Positions 5,874 to 12,785 of a stretch of 13,194 bases of DNA are shown here, one piece after another. Both the position numbers and the translations under genes were made by a program. The notes beneath the pieces are model-generated. The model searched no databases, was not told where the DNA came from, and saw nothing but the letters and a program-made list of their open reading frames with translations. The DNA comes from REEB48 sp964355085 (GTDB lineage Bacteria; Patescibacteriota; Minisyncoccia; UBA6257; 02-FULL-45-10c), in assembly GCA_964355085.1 (NCBI GenBank), contig CAYHBW010000023.1, positions 1 through 13,194 on the forward strand, written 5' to 3'. Numbering within the stretch: position 1 is the stretch's first letter; each line of letters begins with the position of its first letter.

Positions 5874-7553
5874 ATGGATAATGGGAAAATCAAATCTATT
5901 TTGGAGAGTTCCGGTCTCATCGAAAAAAAGATACTGGATTCTCTTTTTGAAGAGGCGAAGAAGAAAAATAAAGGACTGTACGACCTCATAACCTCCAGGG
6001 ATATCCTGCCGGATTTTTATTTCGGCAAAGCGATGGCGGACGGTCTGGGCGTCCCGTTCATTTCTCTTTCCAGAGTTCCGATCCCGGATGATGTCCTTCA
6101 GATAGTTCCGGAAATAGTCGCCCGCAAGCAGAAAGTCATACCTTTCGAACTCGGAGCGGATGGATTGAAATTGGCGATGTGCGATCCCGACGATGAAATA
6201 ATCAAGGAATTCATATCCAAAAAAATCACCGCCGATGTGATTCCGTATCTGGCGACGGAGCGGGATATTACCAACGCGCTCGGCCTTTATCGGAAGGATG
6301 TGGCCAAGAGTCTCGAAGATATTTTGGAAGATGTCCGCTCGGCCAAAGGTGATGAGGGGCCGATTGTCAGGATGGTGGAGGAGCTGCTTTTAAGCGGAAA
6401 CCGGAATAAATGCTCTGATATACATATCGAGCCATACGAAGAAATCACCGTCATCCGTTTCCGCATAGACGGAGTTCTTCATGAGGTGGCGACTTTGCCG
6501 AAAAAATTCCACGAGCAGATAATTTCCCGCATAAAAATTCTAGGGAAACTTAAGACCGACGAGCATCTTTCCGCGCAGGACGGCAAGCTTCAATTTGAAA
6601 ACGAAGGGGAAAATATCGATGTCAGAATTTCCATTGTTCCGATAATCGAAGGAGAAAAGGCGGTGCTCCGTCTCCTTTCCGCTAAGTCCCGTCAGATCGG
6701 CCTGGAAGAACTCGGTCTTTCCGCGGAAGATCTGGAGAAAGTGGAGAAGGGATTTCGGAAGCCGTGGGGTATGGTGCTTGCCACCGGACCGACGGGTTCC
6801 GGCAAGACCACTTCGGTCTACGCAATTCTGAAAATCTTGAATGATCCGGAAATCAACATCGCCACTATCGAGGATCCGGTTGAATATGACATCGAAGGCA
6901 TCAACCAGATACAGGTCAATGCTAAAACAAATCTGACTTTCGCCAAAGGACTGGGGTCCATCCTGCGTCAGGATCCAGATATCATTTTCGTCGGTGAAAT
7001 CAGGGATGAAGAAACCGCCGGAATAGCCGTCAACGCCGCCATGACCGGCCATCTGGTTCTTTCCACTCTGCATACGAATGATGCCGCCACGACCCTGCCC
7101 CGTCTTGCTGATATGGAAATTGAGCCATTTCTTATTTCTTCTTCGGTGAATACGATCGTCGCCCAGCGTCTTGTGCGGAAAATCTGTCCGTCTTGCATCC
7201 AGAGCATCGAAGTGGAAGTTCAGGGTGGGAAGATATTGACCAAGAGCGGAACTCTCGAAGTTGACAGAAAAATCCTGGAAAAATATTTCGGAAAGGAGAA
7301 AAAACTCCGAGCTTACGAAGGCAAGGGTTGCGTTGTCTGCAAACATACCGGCCATGCCGGACGGACCGGAATTTTCGAGGTTCTGGAGGTGACCCCGGGA
7401 ATCCGGGAATTGATTATGAATAAGTCAAACAGCGATGTGATCACGCAGAAGGCCATGAGCGAAGGTATGACTACGATGTTCGAAGACGGCCTCCGCAAGG
7501 TTGCCAAGGGCGTCACGACGGTGGAGGAGGTGATGCGCGCAGTCAAAGCGTAA
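5874..7553 (+). CDS. pilB: Type IV pilus assembly ATPase PilB (GspE/PulE family)
   Basis: Hexameric cytoplasmic motor that powers pilin polymerisation, 559 aa, full length for the family. An MshEN/T2SSE_N-type N-terminal domain covers about residues 1-150. The ATPase core has Walker A GPTGSGKT (305-312), the Asp box IATIEDPVEY, Walker B IIFVGEIRDEE and the His box GHLVLSTLHT. A zinc-type four-cysteine pair follows, CPSC and CVVC, then the closing GHAGRTGIFEVLE segment. The cysteine motif and the N-terminal domain favour PilB over the retraction ATPase PilT; no pilT is in the window. It starts directly after the octamer repeat with no Shine-Dalgarno and no obvious promoter of its own, so it may depend on transcripts from the RR4 promoters. 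pilC follows after a repeat-filled 100-base gap. Confidence 0.96.
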   Translation: MDNGKIKSILESSGLIEKKILDSLFEEAKKKNKGLYDLITSRDILPDFYFGKAMADGLGVPFISLSRVPIPDDVLQIVPEIVARKQKVIPFELGADGLKLAMCDPDDEIIKEFISKKITADVIPYLATERDITNALGLYRKDVAKSLEDILEDVRSAKGDEGPIVRMVEELLLSGNRNKCSDIHIEPYEEITVIRFRIDGVLHEVATLPKKFHEQIISRIKILGKLKTDEHLSAQDGKLQFENEGENIDVRISIVPIIEGEKAVLRLLSAKSRQIGLEELGLSAEDLEKVEKGFRKPWGMVLATGPTGSGKTTSVYAILKILNDPEINIATIEDPVEYDIEGINQIQVNAKTNLTFAKGLGSILRQDPDIIFVGEIRDEETAGIAVNAAMTGHLVLSTLHTNDAATTLPRLADMEIEPFLISSSVNTIVAQRLVRKICPSCIQSIEVEVQGGKILTKSGTLEVDRKILEKYFGKEKKLRAYEGKGCVVCKHTGHAGRTGIFEVLEVTPGIRELIMNKSNSDVITQKAMSEGMTTMFEDGLRKVAKGVTTVEEVMRAVKA

Positions 7554-7640
7554 GGAATAGGAGTTAGGAAGATAGGAAGTTAGCTTTTTAGGACTTAACT
7601 AATAAGCTGATTTACTAAATCCTAATTCCTATCTAATAAG
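7554..7640 (+). repeat. Inverted octamer/heptamer repeat block between pilB and pilC
   Basis: Forward units are GAATAG, GAGTTAG, GAAGATAG, GAAGTTAG and CTTTTTAG (7555-7591). After a spacer come reverse units CTAAATC and CTAATTC, then CTATCTAA (7615-7636). AGATAGGAA (7570-7578) pairs perfectly with TTCCTATCT (7626-7634), and the stem can extend through TTAG/CTAA. The block contains one copy of the 12-mer TTAGCTTTTTAG (7580-7591). There is no gene in it. Confidence 0.85.
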
Positions 7641-7641
7641 T

Positions 7642-7647
7642 TATACT
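7642..7647 (+). promoter_or_regulatory. -10 box just upstream of pilC, possible leaderless start
   Basis: TATACT ends seven bases before the pilC ATG (7654), so a transcript starting at normal -10 spacing would begin at or next to the start codon. No -35 consensus is seen; that region lies in the repeat block. No Shine-Dalgarno precedes the ATG, which agrees with a leaderless mRNA. Confidence 0.42.
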
Positions 7648-7653
7648 GTATGT

Positions 7654-8700
7654 ATGAGCATAAGATTGAAATCTTCGGAAAAACTCGAACTAATAAGCAA
7701 TTTGTCGGCTATGCTTTCGGCGGGAATACCTCTCTTGGAGACGGTTGACGCCCTGCTTGAGGGTACGAAAGGAAGGCTGCGGACGGTACTTATAAATCTG
7801 AAAAAAGACCTGGAAGCCGGAAAAACGATTGCTGAATCATTTTCCAAATTCCCTGACAGTTTCGATTCGATTGCGGTCAATCTCATTCATGGCGGTGAAC
7901 AGGCCGGAAATCTTGAGGAAATCCTGAAAGATCTCGCTGAAACTACGAGGCGTGAAATCGAATTCTCGAGCAGAGTGAAAGGCGCGCTGGCTTATCCGAT
8001 TTTTGTCATGGGCATTTTTCTTCTGATTATGCTCGTGATCCTTTCCTTCGTAATCCCCAGAATCGCCCAGGTATTTTTGAAGCTGAAAGTGACCATACCG
8101 CTCCCGACAAAAATACTTATTTTTCTAAGCAATATCCTTCTGGCTTACTGGCCGTGGATAGTGGCCGGTACCGCTGTTTTTATTATTTTTTCCATATTCA
8201 TTTACAGAGTGAGAAGGCGGCAGGTGATCTCCATCCTGACTTCTGTTCCTCTTTTGCGTCCGCTTGCCAGAGAAATTGATCTTGTTCGATTCACTAGAAG
8301 TTCAGCGCTTCTTTTGAGTTCCGGAATTCCGATTACCAAAACCCTGGAGCTTTCCCGGGATGTTCTCGTCCGCACGGAGCTCATTGAAGCGATTGAATTT
8401 GCGCGTCAGGAAGTCATCCGCGGAAAGAGATTGAGCGAATCCCTGCGTTCTGCAAAAAAAGATCTGATTCCGCAGATTCTCATCCGTATGATAGCGGCCG
8501 GAGAAAAAAGCGGAAAACTTGAAGGCGCTTTCCAGGAAGCGTCCGATTTTCTGGATAACCGAGTTTCCACGACCATAAAATCCTTGACTACCTTATTGGA
8601 GCCGATTCTTCTTGTCATCGTAGGTCTGGCCGTCGGAACCATCATGGTTTCCATCATCGCTCCGATTTATCAGCTGGTCGGACAGATCAAGGTCAGATAG
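7654..8700 (+). CDS. pilC: Type IV pilus inner-membrane platform protein PilC (GspF family)
   Basis: Integral membrane platform protein of 348 aa that couples the PilB motor to pilin extraction from the membrane. Two T2SSF repeats are visible: the first with MLSAGIPLLETVDALLEG and NLIHGGEQAGNLEEIL, the second with LLLSSGIPITKTLELSRD and MIAAGEKSGKLEGAF. Hydrophobic segments follow each repeat (about residues 109-137, 165-187 and 314-340). It lacks roughly 50 N-terminal residues of the longer proteobacterial PilC/GspF proteins, but both core repeats are complete, so it looks functional. The gene begins right after a -10-like box and ends in another repeat block. Confidence 0.95.
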   Translation: MSIRLKSSEKLELISNLSAMLSAGIPLLETVDALLEGTKGRLRTVLINLKKDLEAGKTIAESFSKFPDSFDSIAVNLIHGGEQAGNLEEILKDLAETTRREIEFSSRVKGALAYPIFVMGIFLLIMLVILSFVIPRIAQVFLKLKVTIPLPTKILIFLSNILLAYWPWIVAGTAVFIIFSIFIYRVRRRQVISILTSVPLLRPLAREIDLVRFTRSSALLLSSGIPITKTLELSRDVLVRTELIEAIEFARQEVIRGKRLSESLRSAKKDLIPQILIRMIAAGEKSGKLEGAFQEASDFLDNRVSTTIKSLTTLLEPILLVIVGLAVGTIMVSIIAPIYQLVGQIKVR

Positions 8701-8703
8701 CTG

Positions 8704-8815
8704 GAATCAGGAAGTTAGGAGTAAGGAAATTAGCTTTTTAGCTTCTTGTAAAAGTTAATTTTAAAAAATATGGAATATTCTAAAAAGCTAACAAACTACA
8801 AGCTACAAGCTAATG
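8704..8815 (+). repeat. Inverted octamer block spanning the FimT-like start
   Basis: Forward units are GAATCAG, GAAGTTAG, GAGTAAG, GAAATTAG, CTTTTTAG and CTTCTTG (8704-8748). Reverse units are CTAAAAAG, CTAACAAA, CTACAAG, CTACAAG and CTAATG (8780-8815). TTAGCTTTTTAG (8730-8741) pairs perfectly over 12 bp with CTAAAAAGCTAA (8780-8791); the 38-base loop contains the next gene's ATG (8770). The reverse half is coding: it specifies the leader peptide of that prepilin. Confidence 0.88.
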
Positions 8816-9285
8816 CCGGTTTCACTCTGGTGGAATTTCTTGTCGTGATGGGAACCGCCGCCGTAATCGCGGCGATTTCCGTTTCTGCGGTCATAAGGCC
8901 GCAGGCACAGGCGGATCTGGACGGGGAAGTTCTGAAGATAATTTCCGATCTGAAATCCCAGCAGCTGGGGGCGATGATTGGACTGACGAGTTCCACGACT
9001 TTGCCGACTTCTTACGGGATTTATTTTGCGACCTCCACTTATACGCTTTTCCGCGGGACGAGCTATAATCCGTCGGATCCGGAAAACTTCTCTGTTTCAT
9101 TTCCATTAACCGTGGAAATGCAGAGTACGACGCTTGCAACCAGTACGATCATTTTCACCCGTCTGACCGGAGAGGTTTACGCTTATTTTGCCGCTTCCAG
9201 TTCGGTTGTTTTCCACAATACTGTTTCCTTGGCGACTTCGACTTTGACGGTGAACAGATTCGGCGCGCTGACTAAAACTCCATGA
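8770..9285 (+). CDS. Prepilin, GspH/FimT-like minor pilin
   Basis: Type IV prepilin of 171 aa. The leader MEYSKKLTNYKLQANAG would be cut by prepilin peptidase after G17, leaving an N-terminus FTLVEFLVVMG with the conserved Glu5, followed by the hydrophobic alpha-1 helix and an alanine-rich stretch to about residue 42. The rest is a Ser/Thr-rich beta region without cysteines. Length and place as first of four prepilins fit GspH/FimT; assignment by sequence alone is weaker. The leader codons are made of repeat units ending three bases before the cleavage-site Gly codon. Its TGA overlaps the next gene's ATG (ATGA at 9282-9285), implying coupled translation. No prepilin peptidase or obvious major pilin gene is in the window. 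Confidence 0.88.
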   Translation: MEYSKKLTNYKLQANAGFTLVEFLVVMGTAAVIAAISVSAVIRPQAQADLDGEVLKIISDLKSQQLGAMIGLTSSTTLPTSYGIYFATSTYTLFRGTSYNPSDPENFSVSFPLTVEMQSTTLATSTIIFTRLTGEVYAYFAASSSVVFHNTVSLATSTLTVNRFGALTKTP

Positions 9286-12197
9286 TGATTACTGATAAAC
9301 TTAGAAACATAAGAACCGAGAAACCGAAGAACGAATTGTTCCTCCGTTCCTCCGTTCCTCCGTTCTTTCGTTCCAGTACGACTGGTCAATCCCTTGTCGA
9401 GCTTCTTATCGCCAGCGGACTGACGGTTCTCATGCTTTCCGCTTTGATAACCGGATTGGTTACCGGAAGATCAGATGTCGCCAATGAATCAGATCGCCTA
9501 CTCGCTATAGGGTATGCGCGGGAGGCCGAGGAGGCGATTCGTTCTGTCCGGGAAACCGGTTGGAGCGCGATAGCCGCGGACGGAACTTATTATCCGGCTG
9601 TTTCCGGTGGCATCTGGACTTTGGTATCCGGCAGCGAGGAAGTTGGAGGATTCCGCCGGGAAATAATCATCAGCGACGCCGAGAGGGATTCAAGTGGCAT
9701 AATCGTCGAATCCGGGGGAACAGCCGATCCGTCGACGAAATTCGCGCTCGTGCAGATTTCCTGGGGCGAGGGGTTTGCGCAGAGCATCCGGAATCGGTAT
9801 TATTTCACCCGCCATCGTAACAATACTTTTTTCACGCATACGAGCGTGGCGGATTTCGATGCCGGAATCCATAATAATACTAAAACCGATCCGGCCGGAG
9901 AGGTGACGATCCAGGCGAATGCAGTCATCAATTCTTATGAAGAGCCGTTCACGACCGCAGGATCTTATACTTATAATTCCGCAAATATCGAAGTTTCAGA
10001 CGGAGTCGCCCAACTCTTGAATCAAGGAGCCGTGCTTCCGCAGTCGAACGGAGTGGGTAATTCGGAATTTTCCACCAGCACCGACGGGTGGATATTCGAT
10101 TCCTTCGGAAATAATATCGGACAGGCCGGTTCCTGGATTTCCACCGGAGGTAATCCCGGCGGTTATCTGAATATTGATTTCGGTCAAAGCAAAAACAAGG
10201 ACGGAAGCGCTTATTGGTATTATCCGGTTACGGTCAACGCCACCGACATCCTGGCGACCACGACTTTCCAATGGAGAGTTTCGGATTTTCAGGGATTCAA
10301 CCCGGATTCCATGCAGATTTATGCTTTCGTTGATACTGCAAATACCAATCCGGTCATAGGCGAGCAGATCTGGAGCAGCGGAGAGCTCACAGGAACAACC
10401 GCCTGGTCCGGAACTGTCACTACAGATGTTACTTCCAAATTTTCCGCTCCCGGAACTTATTATTTCAAACTGATGGTGCGCGTCAGCACCTTGCCTTCTG
10501 CCGGCGCGCCTCCGTCCGGACCGTTCAGCATCGATTTTGACAATGTCCAGTTGGTCTGGAGCGGAAATACCATAAGTTATCCGACTACCGGACCTACAAT
10601 AAATCCGGTTTCCAGTTTTTCCAATACTAGCATCAATTCCTGGACGGCTTTCACTGAAACCGCGACAAAGAACGGCGGGGAAATCTATTATCAGCTCTCA
10701 TATAACGAGGGAACTGACTGGCTGTATTGGAACGGTTCGATCTGGGCGACTTCTACTTTGTCGACTCACCGGAATACCGCAACCGAAGTGAATGCCAATA
10801 TCGATGTTTTTCTGTCCGGACCGCAAAAAATAACCTTCAAGGCGTTTCTGGTCGGAAACGGAACCCAGCTCGTCCAGCTGGACAATATTTCCATCGGATA
10901 TACGACCGGAGCTTCACAATCCTACAGCGAGCCGTTCACGACTTCCGGCTCGTACGCATTTGATTCCTCAAAAATCGAAGTGACCGGTGGATTCGGACAA
11001 TTGAAGGCGACCAGCACGACCCAGACAGGTTATACGACTAATCCGCATTTTACGACCAGCAGCACCGGGTGGACTTTTGCCACTTATGGCACTCCAACCG
11101 GCGCGCCGTCCGGAAATTGGATTTCCACCGGCGGCAATCCTACCGGATATATGAATGTTTCTTTTCCGAAAAGCAGCAATCAATCTCCGTCCGGTTATTG
11201 GTATCAGTCATTCACGATTCCGACTTCGAGCGCGACCGGAACTTTGGAACTTCAATGGAGCGTTACCGCTTATGATCCGAGCGCGACTTCTTTGAATATC
11301 TATGCGTTTGTGGATACGGGGAGCGGAGCGCCGACTGCCGGACAGCAGGTCTGGTCCAGCGGAAATCAGACCGGCACTACGGCTTGGACCGGGACGACTA
11401 CAATCGATATCGGCCATAAAGTGAGTATCGGAGGAACTTATTATATTAAGCTTGCCGTCCAACTGGTGACTACCGGAGGAAATAAAGGTCCGTTTACGGT
11501 CGGTTTTGATAACTCTTTATTGTTCTGGTCGGGATCAGGAACCGGTTATCCTTCCGACAGTCCTACGATTTATCCGACCACCTCTTTCACTGATTCAAAC
11601 ATCACCAGCTGGGATTCATTCACCGAAACCGCGACCAAGAACGGCGGGGAGATATATTATCAGCTGTCTGATAATGACGGATCAACCTGGCAATATTGGA
11701 ACGGTTCCGCCTGGACGACTGCGACGTTGGCGACTGACTACAACACCGCTTCTACAATCAATACCAATATCCCGACTTTTTCCGCCGCGGCGGATAAGAT
11801 AACTTTCAGGGCTTTTCTGGTGGGCAACGGAACCCAGCAGGTCAAGCTGGATAATATCACGATCGGCTATACCGCCGGCGCGGCTGCGGCCAGCGGAAAT
11901 TTCACTTCGGGGACATTCGATGCGGGTGCAAATGTCGGTTTCAACCGGATAACCTGGACGGATACGACCAGCGTAAATAATTCCGTTTCATTCCAGGTGG
12001 CGGTCAATTCGGATAACGGAAATTTCAATTTTTCCGGTCCGGACGGAACGACTTCGACTTATTACTCGCTTACTAACGGCGCCATCGCTCTGGTCGATGC
12101 TTCCGGGCGTTATCTGAAATATAAAATCTATCTGACTACCACGGTTGCGAGCGACAAACCGATCGCTCACGATGTGACTGTGAATTATTCTCCGTAA
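9282..12197 (+). CDS. Giant PilV/GspI-like prepilin with duplicated beta-rich modules, putative tip adhesin
   Basis: Prepilin-like protein of 971 aa, far longer than usual PilV/GspI proteins (about 120-200 aa). Leader of 35 residues, then cleavage at G35/Q36 giving QSLVELLIASGL with Glu5 and a hydrophobic helix; residues about 60-215 resemble the pilin region of the PilV class (AREAEEAIRSVRETGW). Then come two tandem modules, residues 218-546 and 547-about 868. Each opens with SYxEPFTTxGSY, contains WISTGGNPxGY, IYAFVDT and WSSGxxTGTTAW, and closes with ETATKNGGEIYYQLS and AFLVGNGTQ. A C-terminal domain (869-971) has TFDAGANVGFNRITW and GPDGTTSTYYS. No cysteine is present. A displayed adhesin or carbohydrate-binding role is inference. 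The ATGA overlap couples it to the upstream pilin. The leader is encoded by octamer repeats. Confidence 0.9.
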   Translation: MMITDKLRNIRTEKPKNELFLRSSVPPFFRSSTTGQSLVELLIASGLTVLMLSALITGLVTGRSDVANESDRLLAIGYAREAEEAIRSVRETGWSAIAADGTYYPAVSGGIWTLVSGSEEVGGFRREIIISDAERDSSGIIVESGGTADPSTKFALVQISWGEGFAQSIRNRYYFTRHRNNTFFTHTSVADFDAGIHNNTKTDPAGEVTIQANAVINSYEEPFTTAGSYTYNSANIEVSDGVAQLLNQGAVLPQSNGVGNSEFSTSTDGWIFDSFGNNIGQAGSWISTGGNPGGYLNIDFGQSKNKDGSAYWYYPVTVNATDILATTTFQWRVSDFQGFNPDSMQIYAFVDTANTNPVIGEQIWSSGELTGTTAWSGTVTTDVTSKFSAPGTYYFKLMVRVSTLPSAGAPPSGPFSIDFDNVQLVWSGNTISYPTTGPTINPVSSFSNTSINSWTAFTETATKNGGEIYYQLSYNEGTDWLYWNGSIWATSTLSTHRNTATEVNANIDVFLSGPQKITFKAFLVGNGTQLVQLDNISIGYTTGASQSYSEPFTTSGSYAFDSSKIEVTGGFGQLKATSTTQTGYTTNPHFTTSSTGWTFATYGTPTGAPSGNWISTGGNPTGYMNVSFPKSSNQSPSGYWYQSFTIPTSSATGTLELQWSVTAYDPSATSLNIYAFVDTGSGAPTAGQQVWSSGNQTGTTAWTGTTTIDIGHKVSIGGTYYIKLAVQLVTTGGNKGPFTVGFDNSLLFWSGSGTGYPSDSPTIYPTTSFTDSNITSWDSFTETATKNGGEIYYQLSDNDGSTWQYWNGSAWTTATLATDYNTASTINTNIPTFSAAADKITFRAFLVGNGTQQVKLDNITIGYTAGAAAASGNFTSGTFDAGANVGFNRITWTDTTSVNNSVSFQVAVNSDNGNFNFSGPDGTTSTYYSLTNGAIALVDASGRYLKYKIYLTTTVASDKPIAHDVTVNYSP
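9313..9374 (+). repeat. Intragenic octamer array, stop-free class
   Basis: Forward units GAACCGAG, AAACCGAA and GAACGAAT (9313-9336), one base, then reverse units GTTCCTCC three times, GTTCTTTC and GTTCC (9338-9374). All are within the leader codons of the giant prepilin. Since the unit is 8 bases, successive copies are read in different frames (FLR, SSV, PPF). Gain or loss of one unit would shift the frame. Confidence 0.9.
9933..11886 (+). repeat. Tandem duplication of a ~987-bp module within the giant prepilin
   Basis: Copy 1 runs 9933-10919 and copy 2 runs 10920 to about 11886. Several stretches remain close at base level, for example around 10649-10700 and 11621-11672, which encode the same ETATKNGGEIYYQLS, while the middles have diverged. 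This fits an old tandem duplication with conserved or gene-converted patches. Confidence 0.9.
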
Positions 12198-12200
12198 GAG

Positions 12201-12306
12201 CAGCTGTTAGTTTTTAGGTGTTAGGTTCTGGCACCATAAACATCTAAACTTAAATTAAAATCAATGAAAGCATATATTCTAAAGCCTAAAACCCAAAACC
12301 TGAAAC
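12201..12306 (+). repeat. Degenerate heptamer/octamer block across the PilW-like start
   Basis: Forward GCTGTTAG, TTTTTAG, GTGTTAG and GTTCTGG (12203-12231) lie between the genes. The heptamers CTAAAGC, CTAAAAC, CCAAAAC and CTGAAAC (12279-12306) lie in the leader codons of the next prepilin. The 66-base gap 12198-12263 holds no other feature I can support; its AT-rich end (12240-12263) shows no clear promoter. Confidence 0.7.
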
Positions 12307-12785
12307 TTGTAAGGGGTTCGACCTTGGTGGAGTTCCTGATATACATGGCGCTATTGTCCGTCTTCCTGGTCATTCTTACGAATATATTTCTTTCCATCGT
12401 CGAGTTGAAGATCGATTCGGAAAGCATCAGTTCCATCGAGCAGGACGGAAGATTCATCATGGCCAGATTGCTTTACGATATCTATCGGGCTTCAAGCATA
12501 ACCACGCCGGCAACGACCGGATCAAGTTCTTCAAGCTTGGTTCTTGTGATAGGGGGCGCCAATTACACATATCAGCTTGACGGGACTGATTTGGAAATCA
12601 CCGATCCGATCGGGACAGTTGCCCTGAACGGCAGCGGAACGGAAATATCCGGACTTTCCTTTCTCCGGGTCGGTAATCCAGGCGGGAAGCATACAGTAAA
12701 AGTCCAATTCACGGTCGGATCGATCGCGGATCGTTTGAGCGTCTCGCAGACGAAGACATTTAATTTCACTTCAGGATTAAGATGA
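12264..12785 (+). CDS. Prepilin, GspJ/PilW-like minor pilin
   Basis: Type IV prepilin of 173 aa. The leader ends at G18, then S19 starts STLVEFLIYMALLSVFLVIL with Glu5 and a long hydrophobic helix. The next segment, VELKIDSESISSIEQDGRFIMARLLYDIYRASSI, is typical of PilW/GspJ-type pilins, which keep a long amphipathic helix before the beta domain. The C-terminal half is beta-rich, with no cysteines. It is third in the prepilin series, as expected for the J position. Leader codons 12279-12306 are heptamer repeats. The stop overlaps the next start (ATGA at 12782-12785). Confidence 0.9.
   Translation: MKAYILKPKTQNLKLVRGSTLVEFLIYMALLSVFLVILTNIFLSIVELKIDSESISSIEQDGRFIMARLLYDIYRASSITTPATTGSSSSSLVLVIGGANYTYQLDGTDLEITDPIGTVALNGSGTEISGLSFLRVGNPGGKHTVKVQFTVGSIADRLSVSQTKTFNFTSGLR

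Noticed and set aside
6540..7355. 271-aa open frame on the minus strand
   Set aside because: Lies opposite the conserved ATPase core of PilB; codon shadow with low-complexity composition.
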